Source: Candidatus Sediminicultor secundus (GTDB taxonomy: Bacteria; Atribacterota; JS1; SB-45; 34-128). Taken from it: a stretch of 11,685 bases of DNA. Below the pieces are notes generated by a model. The model saw only the letters and a list, made by a program, of their open reading frames with translations. It did not search any database and was not told the origin of the DNA. The position numbers and the translations under genes were made by a program. The stretch's first letter is position 1. The number at the start of each line of letters is the position of its first letter. Shown one piece after another: positions 5,183 through 11,685 of the stretch. Location of the stretch: contig NCRO01000072.1 in the NCBI GenBank assembly GCA_002849045.2, positions 1 through 11,685 on the forward strand, read 5' to 3'.

Positions 5183-6985
5183 TTAAAAAGCACCGGCTCC
5201 GCCGCCACCGCCTCCTCCTCCGCCTCCGGAAGAGAAGCCGCCGCCTGAACCGGTTGAAGCAGTTGCGCTGGCAAAAGCAGAAGTAAATACTCTATCAAAA
5301 GACTTAAACATACTGTTATTTAATCTTCCGCTTCTATCAGTCATACAGTATAAGTAAGTAGAATTCCTTAAAGATATATCTTGACTACTTAAGGCCAGTT
5401 TTAATTTTGAAATTACTTTATCTGCCACTCCCAGGGAGATAGCGTAAACCAGATAATGCTCCCAAACTATTATAGAGGGGATCTCGTAATCCTTCATATT
5501 GCTAAAATGTAATAAAAATCTTTTAAATGCCCTCCATTTGGTGTATTCGTTGATTCCCGTTTGAGTTTTTTTTCTTATCAATGCACCATAGATTATCACC
5601 CCAAAACCAGTGAAACCGACAGCAAACAATAGGGGTATAATAATAAACAACTGCATCTTTAACAGGGCTCCCAGGGCAAACAATAAAAATACTCCGGCAA
5701 ATTCCATTAAAACTATCTTACCTGCAGTCTTTAATCCTTCTTTGGATTGACCGAAATAATTATATTTTTTAAATTCCTCTCCCACTTTTTTCACCCATTT
5801 ATTATAATTGTGCCGAAAAGTACTCTGGGTTCTTGATGTTTTAGCGGAGTCTTTTATCTCTTTTAAAGTTACACTCGCCCCATTACCGATAGAATAAAAA
5901 AGCCAATGGATTAAATATGATTCATGTTCATTTAAATTAGTAGTGTCACTTTCTTCAATTAATATAAATTTATAATCTTTCTTTCTTCCTTTTGGAATCT
6001 CTTCAATCTTTAAATATTTCTTACGCACCAAATCCATTAAAGTTGCCATAATATCTTTACTGCCTACTCCCTGGATACTCATTAATTTGTTCAACACTGC
6101 GGGTGTAATATCCTGGGGTAATTCACGGTAATAATCCATTTCAACTTCTGGCTTGAGCTCTCTATCATATTTAAAGTAGAGCCGAATAGCCAGGAATATA
6201 TTAAATAACACTACCAGAAGAGCTAATAAAAAACCGATAACATTAAAATACATTTCTCTATCTGCTTTTTTAGCCCAGGCTAATTCCTCTTTCATTATTT
6301 CAGCAAATTTATTCTGGTTAATTATTTTGGTGCTGTTGGGAATTATGCGGGTAGGGAATAAGATTCTCGCTTCCACCATTTCTCTCGAAGGTAATCCATC
6401 AACTTCATATACTATTTTACCGTCCTCCAGGATAAACACTTTTCCATCTTGCGGGCCATGTCCAAACACTTTTATTTCTTCTGGCGAGACTTCTGCAGAC
6501 GGGAGCTCTATTTCTATTTTAATGTGACCAATGGGGGAAGTATTGGACTCATCGAAGAATTTCCAATAAAATTCTGCGATGTCATTATATAAAGTTGCAA
6601 CATTTTCTAATTGGTATTCCAGTAGAAATAATTTTCTTTCGTTGCTGGATTTATCATAAATTTTATAAGTCACCATATCTGCGGCGAGACTTTGAGTATA
6701 TTCTAATTCTTTATCTTCAGGGAAATATTCGGAAGCCTTGAAATACTTAAATCCATCCGACCCTTTAATTCCTATAGTTCTTATTATGCCATTAAAATCG
6801 CCATCAAAACTATACTCAAAAATTTCGCTTACCTGAATATCACCATTTTCTAATATTTTCACCTGAGCTTGATAGTCGGTTATTTTAAAACTCCTATCAG
6901 CACAGGTAATAAAAGTAGCAAAAGAAAACAGTGTAATAATCAATAAAGCAAAACCTATTAATTTTTTTGCTTTTATTTTAACCAC
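5183..6985 (-). CDS. DUF2207 membrane protein with glycine-rich tail
   Basis: This 600-residue protein begins with a signal or anchor helix (9-28). An extracellular beta-rich region follows (about 30-220), including DYQAQVKILENGDIQVSEIF and the FNGIIR stretch typical of DUF2207. Next are a membrane helix (247-270), a charged cytoplasmic region (275-420) with winged-helix-like sequence near 291-335, two more membrane helices (about 423-470), and the conserved WEHYLVYAISLGVADKV (508-524). The tail is SGGGFSSGGGG followed by more glycines (580-600), a recurring feature of the family. The GTG start at 6983-6985 is the only plausible in-frame start, but the purine run AAGGGG abuts it, so spacing is poor and initiation may be inefficient. 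It precedes LemA in the same transcript. Function in the envelope is unknown. Confidence 0.9.
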   Translation of the reverse strand: MVKIKAKKLIGFALLIITLFSFATFITCADRSFKITDYQAQVKILENGDIQVSEIFEYSFDGDFNGIIRTIGIKGSDGFKYFKASEYFPEDKELEYTQSLAADMVTYKIYDKSSNERKLFLLEYQLENVATLYNDIAEFYWKFFDESNTSPIGHIKIEIELPSAEVSPEEIKVFGHGPQDGKVFILEDGKIVYEVDGLPSREMVEARILFPTRIIPNSTKIINQNKFAEIMKEELAWAKKADREMYFNVIGFLLALLVVLFNIFLAIRLYFKYDRELKPEVEMDYYRELPQDITPAVLNKLMSIQGVGSKDIMATLMDLVRKKYLKIEEIPKGRKKDYKFILIEESDTTNLNEHESYLIHWLFYSIGNGASVTLKEIKDSAKTSRTQSTFRHNYNKWVKKVGEEFKKYNYFGQSKEGLKTAGKIVLMEFAGVFLLFALGALLKMQLFIIIPLLFAVGFTGFGVIIYGALIRKKTQTGINEYTKWRAFKRFLLHFSNMKDYEIPSIIVWEHYLVYAISLGVADKVISKLKLALSSQDISLRNSTYLYCMTDRSGRLNNSMFKSFDRVFTSAFASATASTGSGGGFSSGGGGGGGGGGAGAF

Positions 6986-7012
6986 CCCCTTAATCGCTTT
7001 TAAGTTGATGCA

Positions 7013-7024
7013 AAGAACCGTCCC
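7013..7024 (-). repeat. GGGACGGTTCTT motif in the DUF2207 leader
   Basis: The minus strand reads GGGACGGTTCTT just downstream of the promoter candidate at 7029-7056, in the DUF2207 untranslated leader. It is a half-site version of the GGGGAC...GGT motif seen as hairpins at 4565-4588 and 9203-9239. It has no inverted partner here. Confidence 0.35.
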
Positions 7025-7028
7025 TTGA

Positions 7029-7056
7029 ATTACACTGATTCACACTATTTAGTCAA
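7029..7056 (-). promoter_or_regulatory. Promoter candidate for DUF2207-LemA, abutting a terminator
   Basis: On the minus strand TTGACT (7051-7056, five of six matches) and TGTAAT (7029-7034, five of six) are spaced by 16 bases. The -35 box overlaps the last bases of the upstream terminator's T-run. The predicted transcript would begin near 7022, about 37 bases before the GTG start, and run through the GGGACGGTTC motif. Confidence 0.6.
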
Positions 7057-7096
7057 AAACCCTACCGCCATCCATTACAGCGGCGATAGGGTTTTT
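7055..7096 (-). terminator. Rho-independent terminator of the nucleotidase gene
   Basis: Positions 7055-7064 pair with 7087-7096 (AAAAACCCTA / TAGGGTTTTT), then after one mismatch CCGC/C positions 7066-7069 pair with 7082-7085, leaving a 12-base loop. Read on the minus strand it is a GC-rich stem followed by TTTTT, beginning 25 bases after the nucleotidase stop. The matching A-run means it could also work in the opposite direction. Confidence 0.85.
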
Positions 7097-7120
7097 AAAT
7101 TTAAACTAAATTTTCATTTT

Positions 7121-9067
7121 TCAGGGTAGAACAGGAACTAAGATAGTTTGACCGGGGAGAATTAATCTTGCATTTTCTAAGTCATTAATCTCATTTAATT
7201 CTTCCCAGGTAAAACCGTATTTCTCAGCAATTGCCCATAAGTTATCTCCTTTTTGTACCACATAAGCAGAAACTTTTAATATTCCTTCATCGATGAGTTC
7301 GTAAACATTTAGTGCTTTTACATTCAATGTTCTACCATCTTCGGAAGTCGGAATAGTTAATTCTCCTTTTCTTACCATATCGAAAATTACTTCTTTAAAA
7401 GGAGATTCAAGTTCAACTCCGGTTATCTTCCAGTTGTTGTCAACTGTGGGAGCTAATACTCCGCCTTTTTCTTCTTGAACATATTTTACAATCATTGCTC
7501 GAATTCTACCGGCATCCTGTATAATCTCATAGGAGTCATAGTATCTATCATCCATAGTTACCAATTCCAATCCCAGCAATGTTCCAAAACGATAATTATT
7601 TAAGGATAGAGTATAAACATTATTATCAACAAGCGGCAGGCCATTTACAAGTATATTTTCAACCCGTTCTCCTGCTGGTTTAGAGAGATTAACCTCATAA
7701 GTCATCCCGGAGAACATATCATAGTTGTAACCACGGATATCGGGATTAAAACTGATGGTAACATCTCCTTCTTTCCAATTATTGTAATAACTTGCTGACC
7801 ACTCCATATACTTTTTCAGGTTTGCACCGGTAATTTTTGTTCCTACCAGGGTGTTGGGATATTTATAAATAAAGGCAACATCTTTCTTTTTGAAGGGTCC
7901 TTTTAATAAATTTGAGCCAAAATTAAAGAGTGCTGCCGAAGAAACGTCTGATTCGGTATAAAACATTTGCACTTCATTAATTAAATCAATTACCGAAGTA
8001 TCTTCTAATTGAGAGGTAGGCATAGTGGTTATTTTAGCTTCTCCGGTAATATAATCAGGAGAGGCGATAAAATCAGCAGTAATCTCTCCTACTATTAAAT
8101 TGGCATCAGCAACCGATTCATCATGTACAAATTTAAATTCTGCCAAAACTTCCGGGTCAGGATCGACTGGTTTAGTTTCAATATTTTCAGTAGTTACTTC
8201 AGCTACCTCCCATTTATCTCCGACTTTTTCCATCTTAATCACTGCTTTGGCTAAGGCCCATCCCCATTTTCCCGGTTCAATTATGTGCACTCCGTTTGTT
8301 ACTTCATTATATTTTGAATGGGCATGTCCGCAGAAAATAACTGAATACTCCGGACAGGCTTCAGCAATTGTTTTTGAGCCTTCAAAGCCATGATCTCCTT
8401 CCGGACCTAAATGAAATGCTCCAATCAGGACATCGTATTTGCCCTCAAGTTCTTTAATAACCTTTTTAGATTGCTCTAATGTGCCGGGGAAAGTTAAACC
8501 TTCAAAATGTTCCGGAGCACTTGCTTCCCATTGAGTAACATGAGGTGGAGTCATACCCACGATAGCAACCCGCACGTCATTAACCTCAAAAATTTCATAA
8601 GGTTTAACAAAATAAGTTCCGTCGGTCTTTAAGATATTAGCGGATAAAACTGAATTATTAAAAGTTGCGACATTTTTTTCTAAAAAAGCTTTCTCATAAT
8701 TGAACTCATGGTTTCCGATAGTCCATGCATTATAATTTAAGAAATTTAATCCTGCAATCATAGGATGTACAGGTAAATCATTAAACAAATCCGCACTGTT
8801 ATCCTGAACGGTATCTCCACAGTCAATTAAAAGCGCATCAGGGTCAATCGCCCTTTCCTGTTTTACCAGAGTTGCAATCTTGGCCAGTCCGGTATCACTG
8901 TCTGCTTCATCAGTCGCGTAATCGTGAGAGTAAATTCGTCCATGCAGGTCTGAACTTCCGAGAATAGTAATGGTTGTAGTATCTGCGGCAAAAACATACG
9001 AAAAAAGCAAGCCAAAAACTAAGGTCAAGGTCAGTAAAATTGATAGTACTTTGTACTGTCTTTTCAT
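7121..9067 (-). CDS. Exported CpdB/5'-nucleotidase-like metallophosphoesterase with C-terminal LysM
   Basis: A 648-residue secreted protein. A signal peptide (1-27, VFA before the cut) leads into a calcineurin-like domain with the two-metal residues Asp40-His42 (SDLHG), Asp85 (CGDTVQ), Asn119-His120 (GNHE), His219 (AFHLG) and His248/His250 (CGHAH). The 5'-nucleotidase C-terminal domain (about 325-530) carries GYNYDMFSGMTYEVNLSKPA (446-465), which is closer to CpdB and YfkN (2',3'-cyclic phosphodiesterase/3'-nucleotidase) than to UshA. A LysM domain (601-646, YVVQKGDNLWAIAEKYGF) should bind peptidoglycan and hold the enzyme at the wall. Likely role is hydrolysis of extracellular nucleotides to recover nucleoside and phosphate; preferred substrate is inference. 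AAGGAGG 9 bases before the ATG supports the start. It is monocistronic between two terminators. The region 550-600 matches no domain I recognise. Confidence 0.9.
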   Translation of the reverse strand: MKRQYKVLSILLTLTLVFGLLFSYVFAADTTTITILGSSDLHGRIYSHDYATDEADSDTGLAKIATLVKQERAIDPDALLIDCGDTVQDNSADLFNDLPVHPMIAGLNFLNYNAWTIGNHEFNYEKAFLEKNVATFNNSVLSANILKTDGTYFVKPYEIFEVNDVRVAIVGMTPPHVTQWEASAPEHFEGLTFPGTLEQSKKVIKELEGKYDVLIGAFHLGPEGDHGFEGSKTIAEACPEYSVIFCGHAHSKYNEVTNGVHIIEPGKWGWALAKAVIKMEKVGDKWEVAEVTTENIETKPVDPDPEVLAEFKFVHDESVADANLIVGEITADFIASPDYITGEAKITTMPTSQLEDTSVIDLINEVQMFYTESDVSSAALFNFGSNLLKGPFKKKDVAFIYKYPNTLVGTKITGANLKKYMEWSASYYNNWKEGDVTISFNPDIRGYNYDMFSGMTYEVNLSKPAGERVENILVNGLPLVDNNVYTLSLNNYRFGTLLGLELVTMDDRYYDSYEIIQDAGRIRAMIVKYVQEEKGGVLAPTVDNNWKITGVELESPFKEVIFDMVRKGELTIPTSEDGRTLNVKALNVYELIDEGILKVSAYVVQKGDNLWAIAEKYGFTWEELNEINDLENARLILPGQTILVPVLP

Positions 9068-9171
9068 CTTAAAAATCCTCCTTTTATTTTTTTATTTTTG
9101 TGCCCAAGGATTATCCCTGGCCACATTTTCTATATTACTTTTTATATTCGATAGAGTATCTTAAAAATCCT
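9066..9171 (-). repeat. 14-bp direct repeat spanning the nucleotidase ribosome binding region
   Basis: The 14 bases at 9066-9079, which cover part of the start codon, the spacer and most of the Shine-Dalgarno box, recur exactly at 9158-9171, 92 bases upstream. The upstream copy has AAAGG rather than AAGGAGG and lacks the ATG (ATA instead), so it would not serve as a start. The sequence between holds an imperfect palindrome (CCAAGGAT / ATCCCTGG, 9104-9120). No convincing promoter is visible here. Confidence 0.45.
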
Positions 9172-9202
9172 TTTTTTAATTTAAAATATTTTTATTTTTT
9201 TT

Positions 9203-9239
9203 AAAAACATACCAGGGGACGGTCCTCTGGTATGTTTTT
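9203..9239 (-). terminator. Terminator of the ABC export operon, abutting the permease stop codon
   Basis: Positions 9203-9219 pair with 9223-9239 over 17 bp with one G-T pair and a three-base loop, CGG. The right arm shares the first base of the permease TGA stop (9239-9241). On the minus strand the stem ends in TTTTT and is followed by further A/T-rich sequence. The inner GGGGACGGTCCTC is a member of the GGGGAC-type motif group. Confidence 0.85.
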
Positions 9240-10456
9240 CATTCGTATCGTAGGGCGTCGACGGGATCCATTTTGGCAGCTTTCATAGCGGGGTATAGAC
9301 CGAAGAAAAGACCAATAATTAATGCAAAACCAAAAACTAATAAAACAGAGATAGGAGAAACTACAAGGGGCCACTTTCCGGCTTGCGCAATAGCATAAGC
9401 ACCTAACCAACCGAAAGCAATACCAATCAGCCCTCCCATTCCGCTTAAACTCAAAGCTTCGATAAGAAACTGGCTCATAATATTCTTATTTTTTGCTCCT
9501 AAAGCCTTACGAATTCCTATCTCTCTGGTCCTCTCAGTTACCGATACCAGCATAATATTCATAATTCCAATTCCCCCTACCAGTAGGGATATAGCTGCAA
9601 TTCCTCCCAGCATTAGACTTAGGGCGGCAGTAACTGAACTAATAGTATCTAAAATTAGGTCTTGACTTAGCAGGTTAAATTTTTCTTGCTCCTCATCTTC
9701 CAGATATTTGGTTAAAAAATATTCTATTTCTCCCACTGCAGCTGAGGCTTCATCACCGGAGTTTGCCTGAGCTATATAATAGGAAACAAATCGGGAATTA
9801 GACAGTTTTTTCATAAGGGTAGTAATGGGTATATAAGCTTGGTCATTAAGATTGCCGGCTAATCCGGCTCCCTTTTCTTCCATCACCCCAATTACCGTAA
9901 AAAGATAATCTCTCCCCTGATAGGATAATTTAATTTTCTCTCCTAAGGGATTATTATTACCAAATAGTTCTTCAGCTAATCCCGAGCCTAATACTATAAT
10001 ATTTCGACTGGTGGCAAGGTCACCTTCATTTATAAATTGCCCCAGAGCCAGATTATAATTATTTACTTCCTGATAACCAGCATCTGTTCCGATAATATTA
10101 GTTTTAATATTAAAATTCCCTTTTATCAATAAACCCGAACCCTGGGAAATAGGGACTACTCTCTTTACCGAAGGACTTACTTTTTCGATATAATCAGCTA
10201 ATTCCAAAGTGAATACATCGGCTGAACTTTTACTAACTCTGCCTCCCCATCCTCTGCTGGTTCCCGGAAAAATATTTATGACATTAGAGCCTAAATCAGA
10301 AATTTGAGCAGTAATCCGCTCCCGAGCTCCAGAACCGATAGAAACAATAGCAATTACCGCTCCGACTCCAATAATTATTCCCAGCATAGAAAGAAAGGTG
10401 CGCAGTTTATTTACTCTTAAGCTATTGATTGCTAATTTTATAATTTCAAAAATCAT
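9239..10456 (-). CDS. MacB/YknZ-type ABC transporter permease (FtsX-like)
   Basis: A 405-residue permease in the MacB class. One helix near the N-terminus (21-42, ML-GIIIGVGAVIAIVSIGSGA) is followed by a large extracytoplasmic MacB-core domain (about 45-265). A C-terminal FtsX unit has helices near 278-304, 333-355 and 368-390. Signature stretches are ERTREIGIRKALGA (308-321), which contacts the ATPase, and the terminal PVDALRYE. The ATPase is a separate gene, as in Bacillus YknXYZ, rather than fused as in enterobacterial MacB. MacB-type exporters use mechanotransmission and move peptides, toxins or lipids rather than carrying them through the membrane. Start ATG overlaps the ATPase stop in an ATGA, indicating translational coupling. 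A terminator abuts the stop codon. Confidence 0.93.
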   Translation of the reverse strand: MIFEIIKLAINSLRVNKLRTFLSMLGIIIGVGAVIAIVSIGSGARERITAQISDLGSNVINIFPGTSRGWGGRVSKSSADVFTLELADYIEKVSPSVKRVVPISQGSGLLIKGNFNIKTNIIGTDAGYQEVNNYNLALGQFINEGDLATSRNIIVLGSGLAEELFGNNNPLGEKIKLSYQGRDYLFTVIGVMEEKGAGLAGNLNDQAYIPITTLMKKLSNSRFVSYYIAQANSGDEASAAVGEIEYFLTKYLEDEEQEKFNLLSQDLILDTISSVTAALSLMLGGIAAISLLVGGIGIMNIMLVSVTERTREIGIRKALGAKNKNIMSQFLIEALSLSGMGGLIGIAFGWLGAYAIAQAGKWPLVVSPISVLLVFGFALIIGLFFGLYPAMKAAKMDPVDALRYE

Positions 10457-11130
10457 TTCTTTACTTCATCCTTTTCAATTAAACCATCACGTAAATGAAT
10501 AATCCTTCGGGCATGTCTGGCAACTTCTGCTTCATGAGTTACCATAATAACAGTATTTCCTTGTTGGTGTAATTTATAAAAGATTTTCATAATCTCTTCT
10601 CCGGTTTTAGTATCCAAATTCCCGGTTGGTTCATCAGCTAAAATAATTAAGGGATCATTAACCAAAGCCCGAGCAATAGCAGCTCTTTGTTTTTCTCCGC
10701 CCGATATCTCATTAGGTTTATGTTTTACCCTATCACTTAAGCCCACACTCTCTAATGCTTGCATAGCTAACTTCCTTCTCTGTTTACTCTTTAGCCCTGC
10801 ATAGATAAGTGGGATTTCCACATTATGCAAAATACTGGTTCGAGACAAGAGATTATATTGCTGAAAAACAAAACCAATACTCTTATTGCGAATCTCAGCC
10901 AGTCTATCATCATTCAGTTTGCTTACGTCCTTTCCTTCGATTATAAAATTACCCTCTGTAGGTTGATCGAGACAACCGATAATATGCATTAAAGTAGACT
11001 TACCGGAACCGGAAGGACCCATAATAGCTACGAATTCTCCTTTATCAATATAAAAGGAAACTCCCCTTAAGGCTTCCACCTTCACTTTTCCCATCTGGTA
11101 TATTTTTTTTATTTTTTTTATTTCTAACAT
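10453..11130 (-). CDS. MacB/LolD/YknY-type ABC transporter ATPase
   Basis: The 225-residue protein holds all ABC motifs: Walker [10 protein letters not shown] (38-46), Q-loop Gln90 (FVFQQYNLL), signature ISGGEKQR (142-149), Walker [11 protein letters not shown] (161-170), D-loop NLDT (171-174) and switch His199 (VTHE). The signature has Glu where many ABC ATPases have Gln, a normal variant in this MacB/LolD group. The length is the standard for ATPases that act as homodimers with a single FtsX-like permease. It energises the permease encoded by the overlapping downstream gene and the adaptor encoded upstream (36 bases between). The start has AGAAGG about 9 bases upstream. Substrate is unknown. 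Confidence 0.95.
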   Translation of the reverse strand: MLEIKKIKKIYQMGKVKVEALRGVSFYIDKGEFVAIMGPSGSGKSTLMHIIGCLDQPTEGNFIIEGKDVSKLNDDRLAEIRNKSIGFVFQQYNLLSRTSILHNVEIPLIYAGLKSKQRRKLAMQALESVGLSDRVKHKPNEISGGEKQRAAIARALVNDPLIILADEPTGNLDTKTGEEIMKIFYKLHQQGNTVIMVTHEAEVARHARRIIHLRDGLIEKDEVKK

Positions 11131-11165
11131 TTAGATATTACCTTCTACATTATTTTACTAAATCT

Positions 11166-11685
11166 TTATTCGTGCTGCCTCATAAATCCACCCATTCCTG
11201 GGGTCCGTTGTGTGCCATCGTTTTTAGAACCTGCTTTAGCAAATTCGTAAACATTTATCACTATCTCTTCACCCTCAGCCAATCCCTCTTCAATTGCCGT
11301 ATAAACTCCATCGCTAAATCCGGCTTTTACCGGAGTGAACACCGGCTTATTATCCACCACTTTAACTACCATCTGCTGCCCTTTTCGGTCAAGGATTGCA
11401 CTAATAGGAACTAATAATTCGCCTTCTGCTATACCAATAACAATTTCCACTAAAGCGGAAAAACCGGGCTTAAACTGCTTATCTGTCTTATCTAACTTTA
11501 CTGTAACCGGAAGAGTAACTACTCCGTTTACATTTTGAGTGTAATTATGAATCTCCCTTACTTTTCCTGAAAATTCTCTCCCAGGGAAAGCATCCAGGAT
11601 GATAATTACTTCCTGCCCTACTTCTATCTCCAAGCTATCAATCTCATTAACTGCAACTTCTATTTCATAGCTACTGTCATCAATT
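11166..11685 (-). CDS. Periplasmic adaptor (HlyD/RND MFP-type), 5' end outside the window
   Basis: The reading frame is open to the right edge, so only about 172 C-terminal residues are visible; the TTG at 11633 is not the start. The extra residues before it (IDDSSYEIEVAVNEIDSLEI) are typical adaptor beta-barrel sequence. Visible are the beta-barrel domain with VGQEVIIILDAFPGREFSGKV (from 11618 down) and the membrane-proximal domain with LLVPISAIL and VVKVVDNKPVFTPVKAGFSDG, then GLAEGEEIVIN. It ends in a short Gly/Met-rich tail. In MacA/YknX systems this protein bridges the permease to the cell exterior. It is the first visible gene of the adaptor-ATPase-permease operon. Lipoyl domains and any signal peptide would be outside the window. 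Confidence 0.9.
   Translation of the reverse strand, partial: IDDSSYEIEVAVNEIDSLEIEVGQEVIIILDAFPGREFSGKVREIHNYTQNVNGVVTLPVTVKLDKTDKQFKPGFSALVEIVIGIAEGELLVPISAILDRKGQQMVVKVVDNKPVFTPVKAGFSDGVYTAIEEGLAEGEEIVINVYEFAKAGSKNDGTQRTPGMGGFMRQHE

Noticed and set aside
5183..5250. Poly-glycine codon run as a possible frameshift or assembly error
   Set aside because: The frame stays intact to a normal stop and glycine-rich tails are typical of DUF2207 proteins.
6983..7000. A riboswitch or structured leader before DUF2207
   Set aside because: The leader is only about 37 bases from the predicted transcript start and shows no conserved aptamer-like pairing.
7121..7270. LysM segment as a separate small gene
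   Set aside because: It is in frame with the nucleotidase with no intervening stop and no separate ribosome binding site.
9201..9410. Minus-strand open frame over the end of the permease
   Set aside because: It is another frame of the permease 3' end and crosses the terminator hairpin.

Overview
This is an AT-rich bacterial window in which every intact gene lies on the minus strand, so the genes are transcribed from high to low coordinates. The mix is a YknXYZ/MacB-type export system, an exported nucleotidase with a LysM domain, a LemA and DUF2207 pair, and small single genes. Strong AGGAGG-type ribosome binding sites and many intergenic hairpins add to the picture. It would suit a Firmicutes-like or candidate-phylum anaerobe (for example Atribacterota-like), but that placement is inference and no marker gene is present to test it.

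Layout in order of transcription. At the right edge is an efflux operon: a 5'-truncated periplasmic adaptor (11166-11685), an ABC ATPase (10453-11130) and a MacB/FtsX-type permease (9239-10456). The last two overlap by ATGA, and a 17-bp-stem terminator follows that includes the first base of the permease stop codon. Next comes a monocistronic CpdB-like metallophosphoesterase/nucleotidase with a signal peptide and a C-terminal LysM domain (7121-9067), closed by a clear terminator. A promoter that abuts this terminator appears to drive the DUF2207 membrane protein (5183-6985) and LemA (4595-5137), followed by an MFS transporter (3285-4544).

The left third holds small, separately spaced genes: an HD-domain protein with a good sigma-70-type promoter (2545-3120), a small lipoprotein (2081-2476), an SSAT-like GNAT acetyltransferase (1398-1895) and an EamA/DMT transporter with a TTG start (277-1215). 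The first 255 bases carry a broken, oppositely oriented EamA-like fragment. Its first 43 bases are an exact inverted copy of part of the intact EamA gene.

The most unusual content is intergenic. Five short hairpins with different stems are all followed on the plus strand by CTAC (GTAG at the 5' foot on the minus strand), and all point the same way within the first 2.1 kb. This is the architecture of REP elements mobilised by RAYT (Y1 REP-associated) transposases. A sixth, longer hairpin at 1917-1961 looks like a diverged member. A second motif, GGGGAC-GGT-like, recurs at three other intergenic sites, and four heptamers in register lie just upstream of the HD-gene promoter. I found no RAYT gene, tRNA, rRNA, CRISPR array or intact insertion sequence here, and no convincing new multi-gene defence or metabolic system.
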